64,000 bases of DNA, taken from the NCBI GenBank assembly GCA_050633365.1, contig JBOEGJ010000006.1, forward strand, positions 434,001 through 498,000. The letters run 5' to 3'. The notes beneath the pieces are model-generated. The model was not told the origin of the DNA, did no database searches, and saw only the letters and a program-made list of their open reading frames with translations. Each line of letters begins with the position of its first letter. Position 1 is the first letter of the stretch. The stretch is from Pseudomaricurvus sp050633365 (GTDB lineage Bacteria; Pseudomonadota; Gammaproteobacteria; Pseudomonadales; Cellvibrionaceae). The translations under genes were made by a program, and so were the position numbers. Positions 40,762 through 50,301 of this stretch are shown in pieces.

Positions 40762-40793
40762 AAAAAAACCGCGATACAGTCGCGGTTTTTTTA
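40762..40793. terminator. Bidirectional terminator between the HU-like gene and MAPEG gene
   Basis: ACCGCGA, TACAG loop and TCGCGGT form a perfect stem flanked by seven A and seven T, suited to end both convergent genes. Confidence 0.92.
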
Positions 40794-40827
40794 TGTGTGT
40801 CGTTTGCTCTTCACGAACCCTATCGGC

Positions 40828-41217
40828 TCAAGGCAAAGCCAATACCATCAGCCAAATAGATGAGACAAACCCCACAGACCACACCAGAGATCTTAGCGTT
40901 GCCACGTCGAGCAGATAGCAGACAAGATAAGCCACCCGAGAAGCCACAAACGCCAGACATAACATATTCACGGTTTCCATAGGTGCCTGAGCCCACAGCG
41001 CCAGTAAAACACCCGCGGCAAATAGTGGAAAGGCCTCGATGGAGTTCTGATGTGCCGCCAAAGCTCGCTGCCCAAAACCGGTAAGCTGCCCCTGCTGATT
41101 CCGGGGATTATTATTGTCATAACCCCCTTCTGAGCGTATTTGTGCCGTGGCCAAAGGCATCTTACTAAACATAATCATCAAAGCTGCAAATATCACGCTG
41201 CCAACTGCTATTGTCAT
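40828..41217 (-). CDS. MAPEG-family inner-membrane protein
   Basis: The 129-residue product has four hydrophobic segments typical of the MAPEG fold (SVIFAALMIMFSKMP, AFPLFAAGVLLALWAQAP, MLCLAFVASRVAYLVCYLL, LVWSVGFVSSIWLMVLAL). The family motif NNNPRNQQGQLTGFGQRALAAHQNSIEAFPLFA includes the conserved Asn-x-Glu in loop 1. Bacterial members of this subgroup have no proven substrate; eukaryotic relatives are glutathione-dependent. It is convergent with the HU-like gene and follows the HIT-family gene. Confidence 0.9.
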   Translation of the reverse strand: MTIAVGSVIFAALMIMFSKMPLATAQIRSEGGYDNNNPRNQQGQLTGFGQRALAAHQNSIEAFPLFAAGVLLALWAQAPMETVNMLCLAFVASRVAYLVCYLLDVATLRSLVWSVGFVSSIWLMVLALP

Positions 41218-41336
41218 TTTTCACTCCTAAGTGGTCTTTTTAGTTTTTATTATCAATGCGGATAATCCACACTGTGTTGATACGCCCGAGCGGCTAGCCC
41301 CAATGTATCGACGCTCTATTCCCTATGCCACGCAGA

Positions 41337-41786
41337 CTAATCGGGTAACTGAAAGCTATCGCCAGCCAACGCACTTCGCAATCGAGAGACGCGCTCTTCG
41401 AGCTCGCTGTTGGCATAATCCTTGGCATCGACAACTCCCCACACTGGCTTTGGCCAAGCGGCATCATCTTTAAAGCGAGCCACATGATGCAAATGCAGCT
41501 GGGGCACCATATTGCCCAGAGCCGCCACATTCATTTTATCGGGTACAAACAGATCGGCCATAACCTCGGCCAAGTGACAGGATTCATTGCTCAGCTGGAT
41601 GCGATCCTCAGCGGACAGATGAAAAGCCTCTCGAATCCCCTTGCGGCGTGGCACTAGAATGCACCAGGGGTAGTTAGCGTCTCGGCAAAGTAATACCAGT
41701 GACAGAGGAAACTTCCCCAATACCACGGTATCGGCGGCCAGTTGTGGGTCTAATTCAAATTGTTGTTTAACATCAAGTTCAGACAT
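41337..41786 (-). CDS. HIT-family (histidine triad) protein
   Basis: HIT proteins hydrolyse or transfer nucleotides on small substrates. The 149-residue product shows the HIT core: FELDPQLAADTVVLGKFPLSLVLLCRDANYPWCILVPRR, then the triad NMVPQLHLHHVARFKDD at residues about 93-109, where QLHLHHV supplies the histidines. The C-terminus is helical. It is divergent from proS with about 85 bp between start codons. The specific substrate is unknown. Confidence 0.9.
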   Translation of the reverse strand: MSELDVKQQFELDPQLAADTVVLGKFPLSLVLLCRDANYPWCILVPRRKGIREAFHLSAEDRIQLSNESCHLAEVMADLFVPDKMNVAALGNMVPQLHLHHVARFKDDAAWPKPVWGVVDAKDYANSELEERVSRLRSALAGDSFQLPD

Positions 41787-41870
41787 TGAAGTTTGCTCCT
41801 TTCCCCAACTTCATAACACCTTTAGAATACCCCTCTTGTTTCAATTAACCTAGTAGAGAATCCCAAGCCC

Positions 41871-43595
41871 ATGCGCGCCAGTCGTTTCCTTATCGCTACC
41901 CTTAAGCAAAACCCTTCCGATGCCGTGGCCGTTAGCCACCAGCTGATGCTGCGTTCAGGGATGGTTCGTCAATTAGCCTCTGGGTTATACACCTGGTTAC
42001 CAATGGGCTTGCGCGTGTTTCGCAAAGTCGAGGCGATTGTTCGCGAAGAAATGAACAAAGCGGGCTCGCAAGAAGTGTTGATGCCAGTGGTGCAACCGGC
42101 CGAGCTGTGGCAAGAATCCGGCCGCTGGGAGCAATACGGGCCTGAATTACTGCGTATCACCGATCGTCACGATAATAGCTTTTGCTTAGGCCCTACTCAC
42201 GAAGAAGTCATCACCGACCTAATTCGCAATGAGCTAAAAAGCTACAAGCAGCTGCCAGCTAATTTTTACCAAATACAAACCAAGTTTCGCGATGAAGTTC
42301 GCCCCCGCTTTGGCATTATGCGCGCCCGTGAATTCACTATGAAAGACGCCTACTCTTTCCATCTCAAGCAATCCTGCCTGCAAGACACCTATGATGCCAT
42401 GCACTCGGCCTACTGTAGCGTGTTCAACCGCATCGGCTTAAATTTCCGTCCAGTTTTGGCGGACACCGGCTCTATTGGTGGCTCGAGTTCACATGAATTC
42501 CACGTTCTAGCCGACAGCGGCGAAGACGATATCGCCTTCAGCAGCAACAGCGACTTTGCCGCTAACGTCGAACTGGCCGAGGCGGTTGCTCCCGTTGCTG
42601 AGCGCTCAGCTCCCAGTCAAGAAATGGTTGAAGTCGCAACCCCAGGCCAACACTCTATTGAAGAGGTTTGCAAAGGCCTTCAGCTCAGCGCTTCACAGGT
42701 GTTAAAAACACTGATCGTTATGGGCGAAGCCGACGACGAAGGCAATCAAGGATTGGTAGCATTGGTGGTACGTGGCGATCACGAGCTCAATGAGCTCAAG
42801 GCCGAAAAACTGGAAGGCGTGGCTTCACCATTGGCCTTTGCAACTGAAGCTCTGATCAAAGAAACCTTAGGCTGTTCCGTGGGCTCCATCGGTCCCGTTG
42901 GTCTCGACATACCTGTATTGATCGATCGCAGCGCGGCCGTAGCATCCGACTTTGCCTGTGGCGCCAATAAAGACGGCTATCACCTCACCGGCGTCAACTG
43001 GGAGCGCGACTTAGCACTTGGCACCACAGCAGATTTGCGCAACGTGGTGGTGGGCGACCCTAGCCCTTGTGGCGAGGGCACTATCGAGATCAAGCGCGGT
43101 ATCGAAGTGGGCCATATTTTCCAGTTAGGCGAAAAGTACAGCGAGGCACTCGGCGCTACCGTACTCGATGAAAACGGCAAACAACAAGTGATGACTATGG
43201 GCTGTTACGGTATAGGCGTGAGCCGTGTTGTGGCCGCTGCTATCGAACAAAACTACGACGATAATGGCATTATTTGGCCAGACGCCATCGCGCCATTCCA
43301 GCTGGCATTAATTCCCATCAATATGCATAAATCGGACGCCGTTCGCGCCAAGTGCGAAAGCCTCTACGAAGAGTTGACCGCCGCCGGTTACGACGTTCTG
43401 TTTATGGACGAAGAGAAAGCACGCCTTGGCGTAATGCTCGCTGACACCGAGCTGATGGGTATTCCCCACCGTGTAGTCATCGGTGATCGCGGGCTTGAGG
43501 CCGGTACGGTCGAATACAAGTCACGTCGTGACACCGACAAACAAGAAGTCGCTAGCGATGAGCTGCTAAACTTCTTAACTGACGCGATCGGCTAA
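41871..43595 (+). CDS. proS: Prolyl-tRNA synthetase (bacterial type with YbaK-like editing domain)
   Basis: ProRS charges tRNA-Pro. The 574-residue product begins MRASRFLIATLKQNPSDAVAVSHQLMLRSGMVRQLASGLYTWLPMG, the bacterial N-terminus. Class II motif 2 is YQIQTKFRDEVRPRFGIMRAREFTMKDAYSFH. The INS editing domain that hydrolyses mischarged Ala-tRNA-Pro occupies about residues 230-385. Motif 3 is MGCYGIGVSRVVAAAIEQ and a C-terminal anticodon-binding domain follows. Length is standard. Downstream gene spacing of 47 bp suggests partial cotranscription with the transglycosylase gene. Confidence 0.98.
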   Translation: MRASRFLIATLKQNPSDAVAVSHQLMLRSGMVRQLASGLYTWLPMGLRVFRKVEAIVREEMNKAGSQEVLMPVVQPAELWQESGRWEQYGPELLRITDRHDNSFCLGPTHEEVITDLIRNELKSYKQLPANFYQIQTKFRDEVRPRFGIMRAREFTMKDAYSFHLKQSCLQDTYDAMHSAYCSVFNRIGLNFRPVLADTGSIGGSSSHEFHVLADSGEDDIAFSSNSDFAANVELAEAVAPVAERSAPSQEMVEVATPGQHSIEEVCKGLQLSASQVLKTLIVMGEADDEGNQGLVALVVRGDHELNELKAEKLEGVASPLAFATEALIKETLGCSVGSIGPVGLDIPVLIDRSAAVASDFACGANKDGYHLTGVNWERDLALGTTADLRNVVVGDPSPCGEGTIEIKRGIEVGHIFQLGEKYSEALGATVLDENGKQQVMTMGCYGIGVSRVVAAAIEQNYDDNGIIWPDAIAPFQLALIPINMHKSDAVRAKCESLYEELTAAGYDVLFMDEEKARLGVMLADTELMGIPHRVVIGDRGLEAGTVEYKSRRDTDKQEVASDELLNFLTDAIG

Positions 43596-43641
43596 TTTCG
43601 CCAAGACGATCATTCACCACGACCAGCTCTGGAGCCATTGA

Positions 43642-44268
43642 ATGCAGCAACAATTCAATGCATATCGCAGACAACCGCGACTCGCTCGGGGCTGGAAACG
43701 CTATTGTCAGCAGAATCTTCTGCTGGCTCTCTGTCTATTTGTACCCATGGCTCTGGCGCAGCCCAGCGACACCCCAAAGATCGATGACGAGCTTCGTCAG
43801 CTACTCAAACAAACCATCGAAGCCAGCGATAGCTTCGAGGACCGTTACGATGCCGAAGTCTGGCTGGTATCGAAGCAAGAGAATTTAAAGAAGTACATCA
43901 AAGACCCTGAAGAGCGTATGGATGTATTACGCCGCATCCACAAAGCCGCTCGCCGAGCAGACCTACAACCGGAAATTGTGCTAGCGCTCATTGAAGTTGA
44001 AAGCCACTTTGATCGCTTTGCCGTGTCGCGAGTGGGCGCCCAAGGCATGATGCAAGTGATGCCATTTTGGAAAAATGAAATTGGTCACCCACAAGATAAC
44101 CTCACCGATATCGATACCAATCTCAAATACGGCTGCACCATTTTAAAACACTACATCAATAAGACTGATGGCCGCCTCATGGATGCGCTTGCGCGCTATA
44201 ACGGTAGCTACGGCCAGTATTGGTACCCGCGTCGAGTCATGAGTGCCTGGGAGAAACACTGGCGCTAG
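43642..44268 (+). CDS. Exported lytic transglycosylase (SLT domain)
   Basis: Lytic transglycosylases cleave peptidoglycan between MurNAc and GlcNAc, forming anhydro ends. The 208-residue product has a basic N-region and hydrophobic core (NLLLALCLFVPMALAQP) as a Sec signal. The SLT goose-lysozyme-like domain runs from about residue 105: catalytic Glu in ALIEVESHFDRFAVSRVGAQGMMQVMP, then NLKYGCTILKHYINKTDGRLMDALARYNGS. It is a small single-domain enzyme without membrane anchor or LysM repeats. It lies 47 bp downstream of proS, with the ATG preceded by GGAGCC. Confidence 0.9.
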   Translation: MQQQFNAYRRQPRLARGWKRYCQQNLLLALCLFVPMALAQPSDTPKIDDELRQLLKQTIEASDSFEDRYDAEVWLVSKQENLKKYIKDPEERMDVLRRIHKAARRADLQPEIVLALIEVESHFDRFAVSRVGAQGMMQVMPFWKNEIGHPQDNLTDIDTNLKYGCTILKHYINKTDGRLMDALARYNGSYGQYWYPRRVMSAWEKHWR

Positions 44269-44334
44269 CGCGACACTTCACTCACAATCACGCACCAGCT
44301 TCCAATCTTTTAACACGGACCTAGTCTCGCTTCC

Positions 44335-45360
44335 ATGAACGCTCAAACCGATACCGCATTACAAGTCAGCGTGAGCGTGACTCAGACCCTGCTAAAAGCC
44401 GCTAGCGCCGCAGGTATCAAAGAGCCTTCGTCGCTGCTGATCGATGCCAATATTGATCCGAACTTGCTCCAACACCCCGAAAATCGTATCCCCTTTGAAA
44501 AACAAGCGCATCTCTGGCAGCTGGTTAGCGATAGAGCCGATAATGAAAATTTGCCCCTGCTGTTTGGTCAGCAGAGCCAGCCGGCAAGCTTCAACATGGC
44601 CGGTTACATCGCCATGAATAGTCAAACTATCGGCGAAGCCTTAGATGCTTCGCAAACCTATCAAGCCGCGGCTGGACAAGGCGGTGAACTGTCCATTGCG
44701 CGAGACCAGAACTTTATTGAAGTTCACTATCAACCCATTGAACTTGGCTACTCCTCGACCGCCCTGCGCAGCTGCGCCATGCTGACGGCAAACATGGCTC
44801 TCGGCCAATGGCTTATCGGAGATAGCTACAGGCCAACGCTGGTGCATTTATCGATGCAAGCTCCCAGTAACCGAGAGGCATTCGATGCATTTTTTAAATG
44901 CCCAGTCGTGTTCGAACAACCCCACAGTTTCTTGCGCTTTCCCGCCCATATCGCCTCGACCCCGATTCCTCACGCCAGTCTTGAATTACTGAATTTGATG
45001 AAACAACGGGCCGACAAAGTCATCGCCGATAGTATTGGCAAGCAAAGCCTGTCGGCCCAAGTCGCTCGCCTGTTGGTTGACTCACTGATGGGGCAAGAGC
45101 CGGATAAAAGTTACATCTCCGAAAAGCTGGGTATGAGCCAACGCACGCTGCAGCGAAAACTGGCGAAAGAAAACAGCAGCTACCAAGAAGTGCTCGACCA
45201 AACTCGCCACAACCTCGCACTGGATTATCTGCGTCAACAGCCGCTTAGTGTCAGCGATATTGCCTATCTATTGGGCTTTGCAGAGCCCAGCACCTTTTAC
45301 CGAGCGTTCAAAAAGTGGCACGGGATGACACCGGGGCAATATCGAGAGCAGCAACGCTGA
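44335..45360 (+). CDS. AraC-family transcriptional regulator (Arabinose_bd/OruR type)
   Basis: The 341-residue product has the sensor-plus-HTH layout of the other two regulators here. The N-terminal domain spans about residues 20-215 (FNMAGYIAMNSQTIGEALDASQTYQ). The C-terminal HTH pair spans 235-338 (YISEKLGMSQRTLQRKLAKENSSYQEVLDQTRHNLALDYL and DIAYLLGFAEPSTFYRAFKKWHGMTPGQYRE). The HTH motifs are close to consensus, so it should bind DNA. Gene neighbours are a transglycosylase and an unknown membrane protein; the TonB/PQQ operon ending at 46151 is nearby and a possible target. The first in-frame ATG is the start chosen. Confidence 0.9.
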   Translation: MNAQTDTALQVSVSVTQTLLKAASAAGIKEPSSLLIDANIDPNLLQHPENRIPFEKQAHLWQLVSDRADNENLPLLFGQQSQPASFNMAGYIAMNSQTIGEALDASQTYQAAAGQGGELSIARDQNFIEVHYQPIELGYSSTALRSCAMLTANMALGQWLIGDSYRPTLVHLSMQAPSNREAFDAFFKCPVVFEQPHSFLRFPAHIASTPIPHASLELLNLMKQRADKVIADSIGKQSLSAQVARLLVDSLMGQEPDKSYISEKLGMSQRTLQRKLAKENSSYQEVLDQTRHNLALDYLRQQPLSVSDIAYLLGFAEPSTFYRAFKKWHGMTPGQYREQQR

Positions 45361-45529
45361 TTCAAGCGCAATGACAAACTCCTGGAGAATCGACAAAACT
45401 CGGCCGGATAAAACAGCCGATGGCCCAAAGCGCCACTGAAGAGCTCCGCGGCAATTGCGATAATCAGCTAATCTCAAATAACATCAGTTAGCCCTAGCGG
45501 CGACTAGCACAGGTAAATTATTAATCGTC

Positions 45530-46138
45530 ATGACAGCCGTCAAACCCTCGACCACAGCGCAATCCGATTCCTTTGGCTGGACACCTGTGGCCATGATATT
45601 TATTGCGGCATTGGCTTACGCTATTGCGCGCTATGGAATTTTCGGCCCCGTGCCCATGTCACAATGGCCCACCTATATCCTCAATAAAGCGATTGCAGTC
45701 TTTGCCGTGGCGACTTTAGCCTTATCGGCCTACAACTACCTCAAAGCTCGATACCGCTGCTCTAAGGCGCAGGGAAGACTGGTCTGGCATGCGGCACTGA
45801 TCCACAGCGCTATGTCGCTGGCACTGCTCAGCGAAGATTATTATCCAGGATTTTTCTCGATCAAAGGGATGAACGGCAATGGCGAACTGGCGGTGGTATT
45901 CGGGGTCTTGTGCACTTACGCACTGTGGCAGGTATCGCACCACACAGGACTGAATCATCACCGATTTAAACGACTCGTCTGTGCGCTTGCCTTATTACAC
46001 CTGTTGCCCATGTCACCCAATTGGATCAAGCTAAGCAGCTGGCATGGTTCCATGCCGCCGCTTTCACTTCTGAGTGCGGTTATCACACTAACGGCACTCA
46101 TTCTCTATTGGCGCTATCGACCCACCGCGAACAATTGA
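45530..46138 (+). CDS. Polytopic membrane protein of unknown function
   Basis: I do not recognise the family. The 202-residue product has six hydrophobic segments: VAMIFIAALAYAIARYGI, ILNKAIAVFAVATLALSAY, LVWHAALIHSAMSLALLS, LAVVFGVLCTYALWQVS, RLVCALALLHLLPM and LLSAVITLTALILYW. Conserved-looking polar residues lie in DYYPGFFSIKGMNGNGELAVV and HHTGLNHHRFK. The His residues in helix 3 and the loop before helix 5 could bind haem or metal, but that is speculation. It is convergent with the TonB receptor gene, with 12 bp between stops and no terminator seen. No N-terminal signal is cleaved. Confidence 0.75.
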   Translation: MTAVKPSTTAQSDSFGWTPVAMIFIAALAYAIARYGIFGPVPMSQWPTYILNKAIAVFAVATLALSAYNYLKARYRCSKAQGRLVWHAALIHSAMSLALLSEDYYPGFFSIKGMNGNGELAVVFGVLCTYALWQVSHHTGLNHHRFKRLVCALALLHLLPMSPNWIKLSSWHGSMPPLSLLSAVITLTALILYWRYRPTANN

Positions 46139-46150
46139 ATCGATGTGTCA

Positions 46151-48253
46151 TTACAGGTCGTGACGAAGCTCAACAAATACGCCACGACTTTCGCCGGTAA
46201 AATATCGATAACTGCCAAAGGCAAAGTCGGCTCGTTCCGCGTAGCGCTCATCCGTTAAGTTCTGAATCTTAACGCGAGTATTCAGCGCGTCATTCACTTG
46301 CCAACTCAGCGTTCCATTCCAAACGGTATGGCCATCGTAGGAGTTTTCATTCTCGACATCGATGTAGTGCTCATCCATATACACCGCTTCTAACTCAAAC
46401 AACCAATCGCTTGTCGGTCTAAATTGCAGCTGAGCACTGCCCATCCATTCGGGCGCGGTATCCATGGTATTGCCCGACACATCAGAGCCATTAAGCAAAC
46501 TTGCCTTGTCTATTTCGTGTTCGGCCCATGCAATCGCAGTGGTCACGCTCCAGTATTCGGCGAGCTGATAAGCCAACTGTAACTCAATACCTTGATGCTC
46601 AGTTTTGGCGTCACCGACAGTGGCGTTATTGGAGGCTTTTAATAATTGATCATCTTTTTCCATACGATAGGCACTGACATTGGCGCTCAGGGATTCTCCC
46701 AAGTAGCGAGCCCCCACCTCCAAACTCAGCGCTTGTTTATCGTCAAATTGATCAACCGACTGACCAGCTAGAATACGATAACGCTCATTGACCTGAGGGG
46801 CGCGGTAGGCACTGGCCACTCGCGCGTAGGTGCTCCAGCGATCGCTCAATGTCCATCGAGCACCAATATGCCCACTGGTATTGGTGAAACGATCTTGGCG
46901 GTCTTCTGCGCGAAAATAGCGGCAATTGCCACCGTTGCACAAAGTCCCATCATCGCGCGTCGTACCACTGAGCAAATTATTTTCGTAATCGTATTCGAGG
47001 GTCTCCCAACGCACACCGGCTTCAACAGCAACACCATCAGAGACTTGCCACTCTATATTGATAAAACTGGCCAATTGCGAACTGGTGACATCGTAGTCGT
47101 AATGATGCCCCTGATAGCGCGTACTAGTGGGCGATAACTCATTGGGCTGTGTTTCTTCAACATGCATGTCTGCCCACTCGCCTTCGACACCAAGCCAAAG
47201 AACTAGCGAATCGCTGAGCGTGGTTTTATAACTGGAGAGAAAGCCAACACTGTCTTGTGCATTTTTTTCAATCGGTTGCCCCGGCAGAAAGTGCATCAAA
47301 AAATCCATGTCACTGGAACGCAGATAAGGTGACACTTGCCATTGATCGCCGCTGTCGGTTTGCCATTCGAATGTCGATGTGAGTCGCACAGCACGAGCAT
47401 CGCGGTAGGCTTCAGGGTTAGGGTTTTGCTTCCAACCCTGATCCTCATAGGCCTCTTCACCGCGAATAAAACCCGCGGTTTCTTGATTGAGATTAACCAG
47501 AGACAAGACAGAGTGCACGTCCAACTCTTCGATACCCAATGCCTCGCCCTGCCAGCGATGCTGTAAAGTCACTTTTTGTTGATCGTAACCGGCATCGTCT
47601 TTAAGACCGCCGTTGGACACGCCATTGATCGCCAAATGCCATTGGTGATCGCCCTGCTCGGCGGCTATTGCAAATTTGCTGCGGTAATAATCGTGGGGGC
47701 CGACCTCGACGGAAATGGATTCGCTTGCCATATCTGGGGTCAGCGTATTGATAACGCCGTGAATCGCATTTGAGCCATAAAATACTGTTCCTGCACCGCG
47801 CCAAATTTCTAGAGCGCCCGCTTGCTCGGTATTGACTTCGAACATCTGGTTAACGTTGCAAAAGCCGCTGGGACGAATCGGAACTGAGTTTTCCGCAATC
47901 AAGGTTTCGCCGCAGCTGCCTGAGCCGGTGTAGATTGGTGAGCGCACTGAGGCCAGTAATTCTTGTCCATTACCGCGACTAAGCCATACGCCTGGAACGC
48001 GTACCGCCGCCTCCTGAATATGAGTGTGACCTATTAGCGACAGCAGTGAGTCATCGAGTCGGCTAATTTCGCCAATGAGAGTCTGGCGCGCTTGACCATC
48101 GCGCCGCGCAGTCACGAGTATTTCTTCTTGAATCGCTTCGCTTAAAGAGGGTGAAGAATCTTCGGTCTCTGCGTCTAACGCCAATATCGGCAACGAATAA
48201 CTCAGACTAATCAGCGCTAGTGCACTCGCCAGTGGCGACATCCTAAAGACCAT
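46151..48253 (-). CDS. TonB-dependent outer-membrane receptor of the PQQ operon
   Basis: The 700-residue product has a signal peptide (ASALALISLSYSLPILALDA) and a TonB box region (EEILVTARRD). The plug (residues about 50-165; IQEAAVRVPGVWLSRGNGQELLASVRSP) contains two cysteines in SGSCGETLIAENSVPIRPSGFC that could form a disulfide. The barrel ends FGSYRYFTGESRGVFVELRHDL. The plug signature IEIWRG-type element is LEIWRGAGTVFYGSNAIHGVINT. It is the last gene of the five-gene minus-strand operon starting at 55449, 71 bp after the quinoprotein gene. It should import the substrate, or metal or cofactor, used by the periplasmic enzymes encoded upstream. Confidence 0.9.
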   Translation of the reverse strand: MVFRMSPLASALALISLSYSLPILALDAETEDSSPSLSEAIQEEILVTARRDGQARQTLIGEISRLDDSLLSLIGHTHIQEAAVRVPGVWLSRGNGQELLASVRSPIYTGSGSCGETLIAENSVPIRPSGFCNVNQMFEVNTEQAGALEIWRGAGTVFYGSNAIHGVINTLTPDMASESISVEVGPHDYYRSKFAIAAEQGDHQWHLAINGVSNGGLKDDAGYDQQKVTLQHRWQGEALGIEELDVHSVLSLVNLNQETAGFIRGEEAYEDQGWKQNPNPEAYRDARAVRLTSTFEWQTDSGDQWQVSPYLRSSDMDFLMHFLPGQPIEKNAQDSVGFLSSYKTTLSDSLVLWLGVEGEWADMHVEETQPNELSPTSTRYQGHHYDYDVTSSQLASFINIEWQVSDGVAVEAGVRWETLEYDYENNLLSGTTRDDGTLCNGGNCRYFRAEDRQDRFTNTSGHIGARWTLSDRWSTYARVASAYRAPQVNERYRILAGQSVDQFDDKQALSLEVGARYLGESLSANVSAYRMEKDDQLLKASNNATVGDAKTEHQGIELQLAYQLAEYWSVTTAIAWAEHEIDKASLLNGSDVSGNTMDTAPEWMGSAQLQFRPTSDWLFELEAVYMDEHYIDVENENSYDGHTVWNGTLSWQVNDALNTRVKIQNLTDERYAERADFAFGSYRYFTGESRGVFVELRHDL

Positions 48254-48324
48254 CTAAACATGACTCCCTACATGAATGAGCCACAAGGCTCACGGATAAA
48301 ATGACCGCCAACTATAAGGACAAT

Positions 48325-50220
48325 CTATTGGTCAACCTCGTAACTTAACAGAACATTACCTGGTAGCTGACCGAACATACTATAACCCGAATGGATCACC
48401 AGAGTCCCGTCGCCAATCACTGCGCCATCGACATCGATAGAGCCGCCCTTGCCGGCTATACCATTGACGCCAGCGAAGGCTTTGGCCGTTTCGGTCTGCC
48501 AAACCACCTCGCCAGTGATGCTATTGTAGGCCCGTAAGATGCCGTCGAGCCCGCCCACAAAGACCAAACCATCGGTCGCCGTAGCCGCCGCAGAGAAGCT
48601 GAAATGGAAGGAGCAATCGCTTTCTGCCTCGCCGGTTTTTTCCCGCATGGCTTTGAGACCGTAGTTTTCCGACAGCTTACCGGAAAGCTCGCAACTGCGC
48701 TTGACCGGAGACGACCACAGATTTTTACCGGTATTGATATCAATCGCGTACAAACCCGGTCGCGGTGTATAACCCGGAAAAGGACGCTCTGAATCGGCGA
48801 TGGGCACAAACAATCTTTGCCCTTCCACCGCCATCCCCCAGTGCACGCCAGGGTTAGGGCTGTAAACCGTGTTTAAGGTATCGGTATTTTTCCACAACAG
48901 TTTACCCTCTTGCCCTTGGTATCCGTCGGGATCAAAGGCAAACACCGCGCCCGACTTTTGACCGGCCAACAAGATATCGTCACCGGCGGCGTTTTGAGTC
49001 AAGATAATGGAGGCGCCAAAATCGAAATCCGGGCCGGGGTTTTCTGGACAGTTAAAACCCTGACTCAGACAGCCGGAGTTCCAGACATCATCTTTCAAGC
49101 CCTGGTATTTCCAACGCAGTTTTCCATCCTCAAGACCTACAGCCACCACCGCATCACTGGTATCGGTGGCCGGACGACTGAGATTCTCGGCGGTGCCAAA
49201 GTATAAGAGCCCGCGCTTTGCATCGACGGTGGGCGTCGACCACACCGATACTCCCGAGGGACCAAACCGCATTCTGCCCTTGTCGTCCTTCTCTTGCAGC
49301 GTTGCATTAGGGGTACCGTGCCAAACCCAACGCTGCTCGCCACTCTCGGCGTCCAAAGCCACCACCGCACCATGAGAGCGACAACAAGGGTATTGCGCCA
49401 TACCCGCAGCGGCAATCTCATAAGAGGAAATAGGAACATAGAGCGAACCGTCGTAAAAGGCTGGCGATCCAGTAATGACAGAGGTGGGAAATAGTGACAG
49501 AGATTGCTTCCACACCAGCTCACCGTTGGCAGCATTGAGGGCGTAGGTAGTGCTCAAGGTATCGCCAAAAAACAGCAGCGATTGCTGCGCTTGCTGACCG
49601 AGAACCAAAGCCGATCGAACACTACTATCGGCTTTGTAGCGCCACTTAATACAACCGCTATTTTTGTCGAGGGCAAAGACATTGCCAGACTTACTACCGA
49701 CAAACACGGTGTCTTTAGTCATCACCGGTTGCGACCTTGCGTCACTCACCTGTGGATAAGCAAAACTCCACTTGAGTTTTAGCGACTCAACATTGTCCGG
49801 TGTTATGCCAGATTTTTCGCTGGGTAGATAACGACGATTACCACTGGACAACCCCCAGTTGCCGCTGAGCACCTCGGTCAGATTAATCTCAGTGTTGTCG
49901 CAGCTCGACGCTTGAATCCAAGATTCATCCACTTGTTTGTCACCCGCCAAATACTTCGACACCGCGGCTTTTTGCAACTTGTTCAATCCAGCCGCCTGAG
50001 GCTGCATGCGACCAAACTCCAACGACAGCATAATATTCTCGAAACTCACGGCTGCCAGCGCCTCTCGGCGAGGGGCCTTACTGGCGGTATTGTCATGACA
50101 AGCGGCGCAGTGTTGATCAAAAATCTGTTTGCCCGCCGCTTTCATATCGGGCGCTTTATCAAGTGCCTGAGCCGATGAAAAGCTCAATAGCGCAAGCATA
50201 AAAATCGAAGGAGTTTTCAT
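48325..50220 (-). CDS. Exported quinohaemoprotein: cytochrome c plus PQQ-type beta-propeller
   Basis: The 631-residue product has a Sec signal (IFMLALLSFSSAQA). A class I cytochrome c domain follows, with haem motif CAACH (Cys38, Cys41, His42) and a Met-containing region before residue 92. An eight-bladed PQQ-repeat propeller runs from about residue 120 to the C-terminus (VFVGSKSGNVFALDKNSGCIKW, GAVVALDAESGEQRWVW, LFVPIADSERPF). Vicinal cysteines in AQYPCCRSHGAV match the disulfide ring of quinoprotein alcohol dehydrogenases. The order haem-then-propeller resembles polyvinyl-alcohol dehydrogenase-type enzymes. It lies between a PQQ dehydrogenase and a TonB receptor in the operon. Substrate unknown. 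Confidence 0.88.
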   Translation of the reverse strand: MKTPSIFMLALLSFSSAQALDKAPDMKAAGKQIFDQHCAACHDNTASKAPRREALAAVSFENIMLSLEFGRMQPQAAGLNKLQKAAVSKYLAGDKQVDESWIQASSCDNTEINLTEVLSGNWGLSSGNRRYLPSEKSGITPDNVESLKLKWSFAYPQVSDARSQPVMTKDTVFVGSKSGNVFALDKNSGCIKWRYKADSSVRSALVLGQQAQQSLLFFGDTLSTTYALNAANGELVWKQSLSLFPTSVITGSPAFYDGSLYVPISSYEIAAAGMAQYPCCRSHGAVVALDAESGEQRWVWHGTPNATLQEKDDKGRMRFGPSGVSVWSTPTVDAKRGLLYFGTAENLSRPATDTSDAVVAVGLEDGKLRWKYQGLKDDVWNSGCLSQGFNCPENPGPDFDFGASIILTQNAAGDDILLAGQKSGAVFAFDPDGYQGQEGKLLWKNTDTLNTVYSPNPGVHWGMAVEGQRLFVPIADSERPFPGYTPRPGLYAIDINTGKNLWSSPVKRSCELSGKLSENYGLKAMREKTGEAESDCSFHFSFSAAATATDGLVFVGGLDGILRAYNSITGEVVWQTETAKAFAGVNGIAGKGGSIDVDGAVIGDGTLVIHSGYSMFGQLPGNVLLSYEVDQ

Positions 50221-50301
50221 AGTTATCTCTCAAAAAAAATCACAAAAAAACGGTTACCGACTGATACTCAAAAAATGTAAAGCCACTTCACAAGACATCA
50301 A